A DNA stretch of 64,000 nt from Candidatus Methanobinarius endosymbioticus. Its GTDB lineage: Archaea > Methanobacteriota > Methanobacteria > Methanobacteriales > Methanobacteriaceae. The notes under the pieces were generated by a model. It did no database searches. It was not told the DNA's origin and worked only from the letters and a program-made list of their open reading frames with translations. The DNA lies in contig NIZT01000025.1 of assembly GCA_003315655.1 (NCBI GenBank), positions 1-64,000 on the forward strand, written 5' to 3'. A program made the translations under genes and the position numbers. This document shows, in pieces, positions 55,998-64,000 of the stretch. Within the stretch, counting starts at the first letter, position 1. Each line of letters opens with the position of its first letter.

Positions 55998-56267
55998 TTA
56001 CATTAATCTTCTAACATCAACAACTTCTATACTGTTAACATTAGGAAGTTTAGCTAATTTTTCTTCTACTACTTCTGTTCCACCTTCACCATCAACAACA
56101 ATGAACATGACGTTTAAAGCTACTAAACCAAAAGCAATTGGTTCTTCATCAATTTTGTGTAATTCTGTATCTTCAGTAACAGCAGCTTGAATATCAATTT
56201 TCATTTGTTCTAAGTCAACATCTGGACTTTCTGGCATTAATTTTACAGTTGCTACAACTTCTCCCAT
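55998..56267 (-). CDS. ef1B: Translation elongation factor 1-beta
   Basis: The 89-aa archaeal aEF1B, nucleotide exchange factor for aEF1A in protein synthesis. MGEVVATVKLMPESPDVDLE and the C-terminal VVDGEGGTEVVEEKL... with NVNSIEVVDVRRLM are family signatures. A GGAGG site precedes the ATG. Relatives often place it directly after the zinc-ribbon gene; here 767 bp of non-coding DNA separates them. Intact. Confidence 0.93.
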   Translation of the reverse strand: MGEVVATVKLMPESPDVDLEQMKIDIQAAVTEDTELHKIDEEPIAFGLVALNVMFIVVDGEGGTEVVEEKLAKLPNVNSIEVVDVRRLM

Positions 56268-57034
56268 AATATATCCTCCAATAAGATTAATTTGAAATTT
56301 TAAAATTATATATTTTAGATTATTTTTATTAAAATATGTTTAAAATGTATATATTTCAAATTTATATTCAATATATTCAAAAATATATAACTAATATAAA
56401 CGAATTATCATATAAATGATCATGAATATATATATCTAATAATTTATCCATAATATATAAAGTTTTCATTTTTTGGTTTATACTATATTTTATAGTATAT
56501 AAATTATACTTATAATTATATTTTATTATTTTTTATATTTACATATTAATTCTTATTTTTAATTTATATTTTTAATTAAAAGAAACTTTAAAAGAAATTT
56601 TAATAAGTCTTTAAAAAAAATTTAAAGATTATTTAAATATTATTTAAAAAAAATTTTTATTCGTAGTTGACTTTTTAGGTAACATTATGTATAATATTTA
56701 ATTCTAATTTTAGCTTAAAAATTATAAATAAATGTAAATTACTATTTAATTTAAATATATTTAATTATTTGGTATTATTATAGATAAATTTTTGAAGTAA
56801 AGCAACATTTTTAAAATATATTAAAGATGTTTCATATATAATCAAAAATAAGAATTAATTTTATTTTAACGCGAAATTTTATTATTATATGAATACTGAA
56901 ATATAAAAGAAACTAAAATAAATGTGAAAAATATTAAAATTATAAATCATGACCTTAAAATATAGTAATAAAATAAATATTAAATTTATAATACTAATAA
57001 AAATATAATAATTTAAAAATTAAATAAAATAAAA
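56268..57034. other. Long gene-free spacer inside the translation cluster
   Basis: 767 bp of A/T-rich sequence without an ORF of note or an RNA fold. In related methanogens this place is usually short. No coding remnants recognised. Confidence 0.5.
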
Positions 57035-57196
57035 TTATGGTCCTTCAAAACCACAATCACATACATAAGTATGACCAAAAGTACGGCATTTTTCACATCT
57101 TGCCATTAATTCTCCACATTCAGGACATGGAAATTGAACATAAGTGTCGACTAAAGGAATTTCTTGTTTACAATATTTACATTCTACTTTTTGCAT
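57035..57196 (-). CDS. Small zinc-ribbon protein (HVO_2753-like)
   Basis: A 53-aa protein read from ATG at 57196 to [18 protein letters not shown], then [18 protein letters not shown] and CDCGFEGP. Four CxxC-type pairs bind two zinc ions. It matches the short archaeal zinc-finger proteins that sit beside ef1B and are thought to act with the ribosome. Between mfnE and ef1B on the same strand. Intact. Confidence 0.82.
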   Translation of the reverse strand: MQKVECKYCKQEIPLVDTYVQFPCPECGELMARCEKCRTFGHTYVCDCGFEGP

Positions 57197-57197
57197 T

Positions 57198-57884
57198 CTA
57201 TTCACCTCTAATTAATGTGTATTTGAAATTATAATTATTTTTATAATTATTAATATCTATTTTGTTATTATTTTCAACTTCAATCAAAGATAAAACTCTC
57301 TCTGAGAAGTTTCCATTTACAACAAAACAATTAGTCCCAAATTTGAGCAATAGCTCACCAAGCATTAAATCAACTGATGTTTCATTAAAAGTTAGTAGTT
57401 TTTTAGCATCAATTTCATCAATAAATTTTGACTCAATACTAGTTGGTTCTTGGGTATATATACCATCTACATTTGTAGCTATTAAAAGTTTCGCTTTTAA
57501 TAAATGTGAAACATATGCTGAAATTGAATCTGAAGTTACATTCCAAGAATAAGGAATTTCATTATTTTCTTTTAAAAAGTTTGAACATAATAATATAGGA
57601 ATTTTTCCAATATTAACAATTTTTTGAGCATCTTCAGGAGAATAAATAAGTTCAGTGCACTTTAATTTATCATTTAGAAGTTTAGCCATAATATCCATCG
57701 ATTCAATTGCTATTTCATGATTAATTTTATTGGAAAACTTTATTTCAGAATCTTGATCACGAATAAGATTAGCAAATTCCCCTCCACCAGTAATAACAAG
57801 GCAATTAGTTCCTTTTAAAGCCTTGATCAATTTAATAGATTTTTTTGGAAAAAGACTACCTCCAATTTTAACTACCCATTCTAT
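57198..57884 (-). CDS. mfnE: Amino acid kinase family protein MfnE (methanofuran biosynthesis), ATA start
   Basis: MfnE phosphorylates the aminomethylfuran alcohol phosphate in methanofuran synthesis, an essential pathway. The protein (228 aa) reads (start)[15 protein letters not shown], holding the K-I-G-G-S phosphate-binding start of amino acid kinases, then [16 protein letters not shown] and [12 protein letters not shown]. No ATG is in frame upstream of this motif. The best start is ATA at 57882-57884, nine bases after GGTG. A start at 57830 would delete the catalytic Lys. I infer an ATG-to-ATA change that may still initiate weakly. Confidence 0.78.
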   Translation of the reverse strand: MEWVVKIGGSLFPKKSIKLIKALKGTNCLVITGGGEFANLIRDQDSEIKFSNKINHEIAIESMDIMAKLLNDKLKCTELIYSPEDAQKIVNIGKIPILLCSNFLKENNEIPYSWNVTSDSISAYVSHLLKAKLLIATNVDGIYTQEPTSIESKFIDEIDAKKLLTFNETSVDLMLGELLLKFGTNCFVVNGNFSERVLSLIEVENNNKIDINNYKNNYNFKYTLIRGE

Positions 57885-57956
57885 GATAATTACACCTTTT
57901 TATAAATTTATTATTTATATAATAATTTATTATTCTAAATTTTTATTTAAAGAGTT

Positions 57957-58298
57957 TTAGCTAAGTAACTTCAAATTTTGTGTCACTTTGTCAATAATTT
58001 CATCTTCATCAGGCCCAATACCTAAACAAGTTATAGTTCCAGTCGGTATTTCAGTTCTTCCAGCATCTTTTACAATATAATTAGGAACATTATTTCTCTT
58101 AGCTATTTCTTTTATTTCAAATAATTTTTCTAAACTAGCTACTTTAACTATTACTTTCTTTTCACCATCTCTTTCCCAATCTCTAATTTTATTAGTTTCA
58201 AACTTTTTATATGAACCTAAACAAGCATGACAGGCCTGAACTGCTGTTTTACCCTTTGACATTTTTAAATCACTTCTAACTACAATAACTTGTTTCAT
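57957..58298 (-). CDS. pth2: Peptidyl-tRNA hydrolase, Pth2 type
   Basis: The 113-aa archaeal/eukaryal hydrolase that frees tRNA from stalled peptidyl-tRNA. MKQVIVVRSDLKMSKGKTAV starts the fold, AQACHACLGSYK holds the catalytic His region, and NYIVKDAGRTEIPTGTITCL is the conserved active-site strand with D-A-G-x-T. Upstream of mfnE on the minus strand. Intact. Confidence 0.94.
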   Translation of the reverse strand: MKQVIVVRSDLKMSKGKTAVQACHACLGSYKKFETNKIRDWERDGEKKVIVKVASLEKLFEIKEIAKRNNVPNYIVKDAGRTEIPTGTITCLGIGPDEDEIIDKVTQNLKLLS

Positions 58299-58547
58299 TA
58301 AACTACAACCTATGAATTAATTATAATTTTATAAATAAATTTAAATAATTTATATATTTATAAAAATTTAATAAGTTTATATAATATTATAATATATTAT
58401 TTCACTTCAATATTTATTAAAACAACAATATATTTATTAGATTAATATTATAAAAATAATTGTAGAAAATAATAATTAATTTTTTATAAGATATGAGTTT
58501 AATATATATTATTAACTAGAATCAAAAACATACAGGAAAACAATAAC

Positions 58548-58970
58548 ATGGTAAAGAGAGATGCAAGAAAAGTAACTGAAAAATGGGCTACCAACACCAG
58601 TAGCGCTACCGACAGAATGAGAGAAGGCGTAAGCAACGTAACCGAAAGCCCCATGAAAAAAGCCGCACAACAACAAAAAGTAATGAGAGACAGACTCCTC
58701 AAGGCGATAGACGACGGTAAATGGGCTAGAGGATTGAACAGAGTCAGTATTGACGAATGGAAAGAAGCAATGGACAAAGGAATCGACAGAGTCGGGTCAG
58801 GAGTCCAAGCAAGCATGGGCAAAACCGAGAAATTCTTCGACGAGTTCCTACCGCACTTAGAAAAAGGGGTAGCTAAATTACAGCCAAGAGGAGACCTTAA
58901 TGCTAACATTTCACGTGCTACTGAAATGATAAAGCATAATGCGGAATTTCGCCGGAAAGGCAATAAATAA
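58548..58970 (+). CDS. Virus-like small protein in a GC-rich insert
   Basis: A 140-aa basic helical protein (MVKRDARKVTEKWATNTSSA...) with GVSNVTESPMKKAAQQQ, KWARGLNRVSIDEWKEAMDK, FLPHLEKGVAKL and PRGDLNANISRATE. From memory this pattern matches small tailed-phage proteins encoded near the capsid gene (unverified). Base composition is about 45% GC, clearly above the ~27% around it, and codons such as GCC, AGC and CTC appear that are rare elsewhere. It is probably a recent arrival from a virus or plasmid. No good ribosome binding site is visible. Confidence 0.55.
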   Translation: MVKRDARKVTEKWATNTSSATDRMREGVSNVTESPMKKAAQQQKVMRDRLLKAIDDGKWARGLNRVSIDEWKEAMDKGIDRVGSGVQASMGKTEKFFDEFLPHLEKGVAKLQPRGDLNANISRATEMIKHNAEFRRKGNK

Positions 58971-59688
58971 TTTTAATAAATTTATAGGGTTGAGTAATTA
59001 TGATGTTTCTTATAATGATGTTGGCGGAAGTTCTTTCACATCGACTCCTCCACTATCTAATATCACAAATAAGACTAGCTTAGAACCTGTAGAAGGACCT
59101 TCAGAAGCGGATAGACCTCCCGTGGACGTGGTTGGAAAATACACTCCTGACAAAGGTAGTAGTGTACTCCCACCCTTTATAGAAGTGCCTGATATAGATC
59201 TTCCTAGTCAGGACCAACACCCACTTATAACTTATAACCCACCTCCAGTAGAAAACGAAGCTACAGACTCTTCATATTGCGAGACCCTTATACAAAACGA
59301 AACGTACAGAACACCCCGCATATTAGGAGCAAAACAAAACAGATCCTCAGAATACTCAGAGTCTAAATCCTTAATAGAAGACCACCCAGAAATAGGACAC
59401 ACCACAAGCGCTCGTAGGGGATTTTTAGAAGACATCATACAAATCACAAACATAAAAGAAGTACCATTCACACCAGAATTCACAATCAACGGATGCTGAA
59501 GCATCTATACACGCGAACCAGAATACACACAACATAAACGAATGTATTTTGATATGAAACAAAGAATGAGCAGATACTTCGAACATCTAAGATTAAACCT
59601 CGAACCCTACAGTAGTAACATGATAGACCTCAGAGGAGTAATAAACCTAATAGATCAAGAACACATCCTATACGACCAATTAGAATAA
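58939..59688 (+). pseudogene. Second gene of the GC-rich insert, interrupted by TGA
   Basis: The frame begins at ATG 58939 overlapping the previous gene by 32 bp (a TTG near 58992 is also possible). It runs 186 codons to TGA at 59497-59499, then continues in the same frame, with no other stop, for 62 codons (SIYTREPEYTQHKR... to LIDQEHILYDQLE) to TAA at 59686-59688. The downstream part keeps the same GC-rich codon usage, so I read one original protein of about 249 aa with a single in-frame TGA. It is Pro/Ser-rich in the middle. No family recognised. Confidence 0.5.
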
Positions 59689-59963
59689 TGATCATATATT
59701 TTAATTATATACTAACTATCAGTTTAATTATAAATTAATTAATTATATTTATTTTAAATATATTTAAAAGAAAATTTAAAATTATAAATTTAACTATATA
59801 TAAAATTTAATTATATATGAATTTTAACTATATATTATATTTAATAACTAAGAATTGATAATTAATAGCTATATACTTAATAATTTAAGTTATAACTTAA
59901 TATTTTATAATTTTACAGAATAAATTGAGAATAAATTAATATTTTATCTTTATAGGTGATAAA

Positions 59964-61745
59964 TTGAGTAGAATTTCAATATTAGATCACGATCGTTGTC
60001 AATTCAAAAAATGTGATTATACTTGTATCGAATATTGTCCAGGAGTTCGTATGGAAGAAGATACAATAATTATTGATGAAAAAACAAAAAAACCATTAAT
60101 TTCAGAAGAATTATGTTCTGGATGTGGAATATGTACCAATAGATGTCCTTTTAATGCCATAAATGTTATCAATCTCCCAGAAGCTCTTGATGAGCCAATT
60201 CATAGGTTTGGACAAAACATGTTTGAATTGTTTGGACTTCCTACTCTTAGTGAAAGATCTGTTGTTGGTGTTTTAGGTCCAAATGGAATAGGAAAATCAA
60301 CTATAATAAGAATCTTATCTGGAGAAGTAATTCCTAATCTAGGAAATTGGGAAAATCCTTTTGGTGATTGGGATGAAATTATCAATTATTATAAAGGATC
60401 GCAACTACAAAACTATTTTAAAAATTTGTCTGAAGGAAAAATAAAAGTAGTTCACAAACCACAAATGGTAGATCAACTTCCAAAATTCGTTAAAGGAAAT
60501 GTTAAAGATCTTTTATCAGATGCTGATGAAAGAAATAAATTTGAAGAAGTTGTAGAAACACTTGAACTTAAAAATGTACTTAATAGAAACATGACTAATT
60601 TAAGTGGAGGAGAACTTCAAAGGGTTGCCATAGCTGCATCATTTGTAAGAGAAGGTGATTTTTATTATTTTGATGAGCCTACTTCTTGGTTAGATGTAAA
60701 ACAACGTTTAAATGCAGTTAAAGTAATTAGCTCTTTAGCAAAAGATGGAAAATCAGTCATGGTAATTGAACATGATTTAGCTACATTAGATGCTATTTCT
60801 GATTATATTTATATTCTTTATGGACAATCTGGAGCTTATGGAGTAGTTTCTCAAAGAAAAGGAGTTAGAGTTGGAATAAATGCTTATATCAATGGTTTCC
60901 TAAAAGAAGAAAATGTAAGAATTAGAAAACAAGCTATTAAATTTAGTATTCACCCACCAACCCCTGAAGATGAAGGAGAATCTATAGTATCATATAATGA
61001 CCTTAAAAAAACGTATGATACATTCTCATTTTCTGCAGAAGCAGGAGAAATATTTCATGATGAAATTGTAACTGCTTTTGGTTCTAATGGTATTGGAAAA
61101 ACAACTTTTGCAAAAATATTAGCTGGAGAAATAAAACTTGACCAAGGAGAGGTAGAGGAAGATATTAAAATAGCATATAAACCTCAATATATTGTATCTG
61201 AATTTGAAGGTAGTGTTGAAAGCTATTTATATATGAATGCTCATAGTTATGGTTCAAATATTTTCAAGACAGAAATTATGAAACCATTTTCACTTGAAGA
61301 AATTTTAGACAAAGAAGTTAATGATTTGAGTGGAGGAGAATTACAAAGGCTTTCAGTAGCTACCACATTAGCTAAAGATGCAGAAATATATCTTTTTGAT
61401 GAACCTACTGCTTTTTTAGATGTTGAACAAAGATTAATAGCAGGAAGAGCCATTAGAAAAATAATTGAAAGTAAAAATGCAGCCTCTCTTATTGTTGATC
61501 ACGATATAGTATTTATAGATTATATATCAGACAGAGCTATGGTATTTGATGGAGAACCAGGTATAGAAGGAAAAGCTACCAAACCAAGCGATCTTAGAAC
61601 TTCAATGAACAAATTCTTAAAAAATCTTCAAATAACATTCAGAAGAGATAAAGAAACAAAAAGACCTCGTGTAAACAAACTAAACAGTTATCTCGACAGA
61701 GAACAAAAAGAAAACGGAGAATATTATTATTTAAAAAAAAAATAA
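59964..61745 (+). CDS. ABCE1/Rli1 ribosome recycling ATPase
   Basis: The 593-aa archaeal ABCE1 splits terminated ribosomes. The N-terminal ferredoxin-like domain has [14 protein letters not shown] and [11 protein letters not shown]. Two nucleotide-binding domains follow: Walker [10 protein letters not shown] (residues 105-113) with [13 protein letters not shown], and GSNGIGKTT with [14 protein letters not shown]. The start is TTG at 59964, preceded by AGGTGAT. A GC-rich insert lies just upstream but does not disrupt the gene. Intact. Confidence 0.96.
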   Translation: MSRISILDHDRCQFKKCDYTCIEYCPGVRMEEDTIIIDEKTKKPLISEELCSGCGICTNRCPFNAINVINLPEALDEPIHRFGQNMFELFGLPTLSERSVVGVLGPNGIGKSTIIRILSGEVIPNLGNWENPFGDWDEIINYYKGSQLQNYFKNLSEGKIKVVHKPQMVDQLPKFVKGNVKDLLSDADERNKFEEVVETLELKNVLNRNMTNLSGGELQRVAIAASFVREGDFYYFDEPTSWLDVKQRLNAVKVISSLAKDGKSVMVIEHDLATLDAISDYIYILYGQSGAYGVVSQRKGVRVGINAYINGFLKEENVRIRKQAIKFSIHPPTPEDEGESIVSYNDLKKTYDTFSFSAEAGEIFHDEIVTAFGSNGIGKTTFAKILAGEIKLDQGEVEEDIKIAYKPQYIVSEFEGSVESYLYMNAHSYGSNIFKTEIMKPFSLEEILDKEVNDLSGGELQRLSVATTLAKDAEIYLFDEPTAFLDVEQRLIAGRAIRKIIESKNAASLIVDHDIVFIDYISDRAMVFDGEPGIEGKATKPSDLRTSMNKFLKNLQITFRRDKETKRPRVNKLNSYLDREQKENGEYYYLKKK

Positions 61746-62211
61746 AATGAATTGTGCAAATTAATTAATTATTTTACAGAACAAAAAAAAAATAACAACA
61801 ACAAAATTAACAGTAATATAATTTTTTTCATATATATAATAATCAATTTTTATAATTTTTTATTAATTTTATTTTATATCAATTTATCATATTAATCTAT
61901 TATAATAAACAAACAATAAATTCAAAAAACTACCACAAAATTATATATTAAGTTTAATATTAATTACATATGTAATTTATAAACTACATTTTTTGAGAAT
62001 AAGATATTTTTATTAATAAGAAAAAATTATCAGATATAATAAAAATTTATTTATAATTATTTAAATTATTTTTAAAAAGATAATAACTATTTAAATGAGT
62101 GTTAAAGAATTAATAAATGAATTATTTATTAACAAATAATTTATTTAAATTTTAAATAACTATCAAATTAATAACTTTTGTTTAACGAAAGTAAGAATTG
62201 AATAAGGGGAA
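61746..62211. other. AT-rich intergenic stretch
   Basis: About 465 bp of A/T-rich sequence, no gene or RNA recognised. Confidence 0.45.
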
Positions 62212-62228
62212 ATATATATATATATATA
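62212..62228. repeat. (AT)n microsatellite at the 5' end of the exporter gene
   Basis: An uninterrupted run of alternating A and T directly abuts the first recognisable codon of the ABC permease, after a GGGGAAA ribosome-binding-like sequence (about 62206-62212). The expected ATG is not visible. Repeat slippage may have removed or displaced the start codon. Confidence 0.6.
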
Positions 62229-63363
62229 TCGTTTTTAAAATTAGTATTAAAAAATCCTTTTAGAAATAAAAATAGAGCTTTATTAGCTATTATTGGTATA
62301 GGGATTGAAATAGGTACAATTATGGGTTTGAGAGGTATTACAGCTGAATTAACATTAACAATTGATGATGATGATGATACATTACGTGAAGGAGGTTCTG
62401 GTTTTTTTGTTTTGAGTAAAGAACAAGATCAAACTGGAACTCCCTATGGTACAGCTACACTAAGTGAAGATTGGATAAAAAAAGTAAATACTACCAAAGG
62501 CGTTAAAAATGTAGAAGAAGTTTATCTAGAAATGGTTCCAATAGAAGACTTTACCAATTCTCTGGTGATAGGAATATCACCAAACAGTACAATGGACTTA
62601 GATGCTATGGGTATGAAAATAATTGAAGGAAGAGCTTTTAACAACAAATCGACAAAAGAAATTATTGTTGGAAAATTATTTTTTAATGAACAAGCAAAAA
62701 AATTAGGAGATAATGTCAATATTAAATGAGAATCATATGAAATTGTTGGCGTGTATGAATCTGGAGATCCAAATATGGATACTGGTATTATAGCTCCTAT
62801 AAAATCAGTTCAAAAACTTGCAGAAGATGAAGGTAAAGTAAGTATTATTTATATTTATTTAGAAAAAGGTAATTCAGTGATGAAGTATCTAAAAGAATTG
62901 ATGATAAATATGGGAAAAATTTAAGCACAATAACAGATGTTGAAACAATGTCTAGTGCATTAGGCATGGTTGACACAGCTTCATGGGGAATATCGCTCCT
63001 AGCCAAACTTATCGGAGGAATTGAAATTATAAACACCATGATAATGTCCGTATATGAAAGAACCAGCGAAATTGGTGTTTTAAAAGCAGTGGGATGGAAA
63101 AAGAGAAGAATTCTTGGAATGATATTAAGTGAATCCATAGTACTAACAGTATTTTCTGCAATTGTTGGATCAATATTGGGAGTAATAGCTGTAGAATTAA
63201 TAATTTTATCAGGAATATTAGGAAATATTTCTCCAGCCTACACAATAATGCCATTTGTTCAAGCATTTAAAGTAGCTATTTTAGTAGGAATTATTGGAGG
63301 ACTTTATTTCCAGATAGAGAGCAAGTAGATTACTTCCAACAGAAGCCTCTTAGATATGAATAA
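62229..63363 (+). pseudogene. Decayed MacB/FtsX-like ABC transporter permease
   Basis: The assembled protein has an N-terminal helix (SFLKLVLKNPFRNKNRALLA), an outer domain with GTATLSEDWIKKVN, IKIIEGR-type motifs and EIVGVYESGDPN. From about residue 260 it has three membrane helices around GIEIINTMIMSVYERTSEIG and VLKAVGWKKRRILGMILSES, the FtsX signature. It has no start codon. TGA at 62727-62729 interrupts IK-stop-ESYEIVG. Frame changes occur near 62880 and 63311. The intact form would export peptides or lipoproteins with the adjacent ATPase. Confidence 0.8.
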
Positions 63364-63378
63364 AATGAGATCATGATA

Positions 63379-64000
63379 TGGCAAATATTGTAGAAATAGA
63401 AAATCTTAAAAAAGCTATGAAAAAGGACTATTAAAGCACTAAATGGAGTTGACATCAATATCAGAGAAAAAAAATTTGTATCAATTATAGGTCCTTCTGG
63501 ATCAGGAAAATCAACTCTATTAAACATGATAGGTGGTTTAAATAAAACCGATAAAGGGAATATTCATGTAGCGGAGGATATGATTTAAATAGTAGTAATG
63601 ATTTAGATGAATTTCGTTCCAAAAAAATAGGAATTATCTTTCAATTACATAATTTAATTCCTAATCTTTCAATGCTAGAAAATATTGAAATTCCTATGTT
63701 TGAAAGGAAAATTTCAGGAAAAAATAGAGAAAAAGGCATTAGAATTACTAAATCTTGTTGGATTAAAAGATAAAGCAAATTTAAAACCAACAAAACTATC
63801 CGGAGGAGAAAAACAAAGAGTAGCTATTGCAAGATCTTTAGCTAATACTCCTTCTATAATTTTAGCAGATGAACCAACAGGTGCTTTAGATTCAAAAACT
63901 AGTGGTAAAATATTAAAACAATTAAATAAATTACATAAAGAAGAAAATGTAATATTAATCATGGTGACACATGATTTAAATGTTGCAAAATTGGCAGATA
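63379..64000 (+). pseudogene. Decayed MacB/LolD-like ABC transporter ATPase, runs off window
   Basis: The start is MANIVEIENLKK. After a shift near 63415 it reads GPSGSGKSTLLNMIGGL (Walker A), and after further shifts near 63572 and 63716 LSGGEKQRVAIARSLANTPS (signature) and IILADEPTGALDSKT (Walker B), ending at the window edge near LNVAKLAD. Three frame changes make it non-functional. It pairs with the decayed permease 16 bp upstream. Confidence 0.82.

Noticed and set aside
58499..58963. 154-codon minus-strand ORF across the GC-rich insert
   Set aside because: It is opposite the better supported plus-strand virus-like gene and has an unnatural Ser/Leu-rich composition.

Overview
The window comes from a strongly AT-rich methanogenic archaeon, most likely Methanobrevibacter or a close relative in Methanobacteriales. 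It carries F420-dependent methylene-H4MPT reductase (Mer), a six-gene pyruvate:ferredoxin oxidoreductase cluster in the order porC-D-A-B-E-F, a complete CODH/acetyl-CoA synthase operon, methanofuran and pterin biosynthesis genes, archaeosine synthesis, archaeal TATA boxes, and archaeal EF-1B and ABCE1.

Layout: (1) 0.5-7.2 kb: a decayed CDGSH Fe-S gene, mer, the archaeosine radical SAM enzyme, a DUF308 membrane protein, a decayed GNAT and a twice-frameshifted nucleotidyltransferase. (2) 7.3-13.3 kb: a minus-strand block with a Rossmann oxidoreductase, a DUF89 phosphatase, a cupin, a ThiS-like carrier, an NcsA-type thiolase and a pterin-binding synthase. (3) 13.8-18.2 kb: the por operon. (4) 18.7-27.1 kb: fumarase alpha subunit and the phosphate module phoU-pstB-pstA-pstC-pstS, followed by a dead second pstS, a dead 2TM gene and a dead HTH-PhoU regulator. 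(5) 27-33 kb: an Asn-rich membrane protein, a 62-bp-armed inverted repeat, tRNA-Leu and tRNA-Thr, a ferredoxin, and a surface-polysaccharide polymerase. (6) 33-36 kb: a decayed beta-helix adhesin and a truncated MGMT. (7) 36.4-45.1 kb: the cdhABC-cooC-cdhDE-ferredoxin operon. (8) 45.6-55.7 kb: an almost entirely broken stretch (secretion/pilus ATPase, DUF2953, GerW/YtfJ, metal P-type ATPase, DUF6110, TctA-like permease) with one intact methyltransferase. (9) 56-61.8 kb: ef1B, zinc ribbon, mfnE and pth2, then a GC-rich virus-like two-gene insert, then ABCE1. (10) 62-64 kb: a decayed MacB-like ABC exporter that runs off the window.

The main message is the contrast between intact and broken genes. 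Energy, carbon-fixation, cofactor and translation genes are open over their full length. About twenty accessory genes carry frameshifts or in-frame stops: adhesin, pilus/secretion ATPase, metal efflux, ABC export, acetyltransferase, DNA repair, and the redundant phosphate genes. With long non-coding AT-rich spacers and several apparently eroded start codons, this looks like ongoing genome reduction, as expected of a host-restricted or endosymbiotic methanogen. That lifestyle is an inference.

The preserved genes fit together. CODH/ACS makes acetyl-CoA from CO2, PorCDABEF carboxylates it to pyruvate using reduced ferredoxin, fumarase belongs to the partial TCA branch, and Mer lies in the central CO2-to-methane route.
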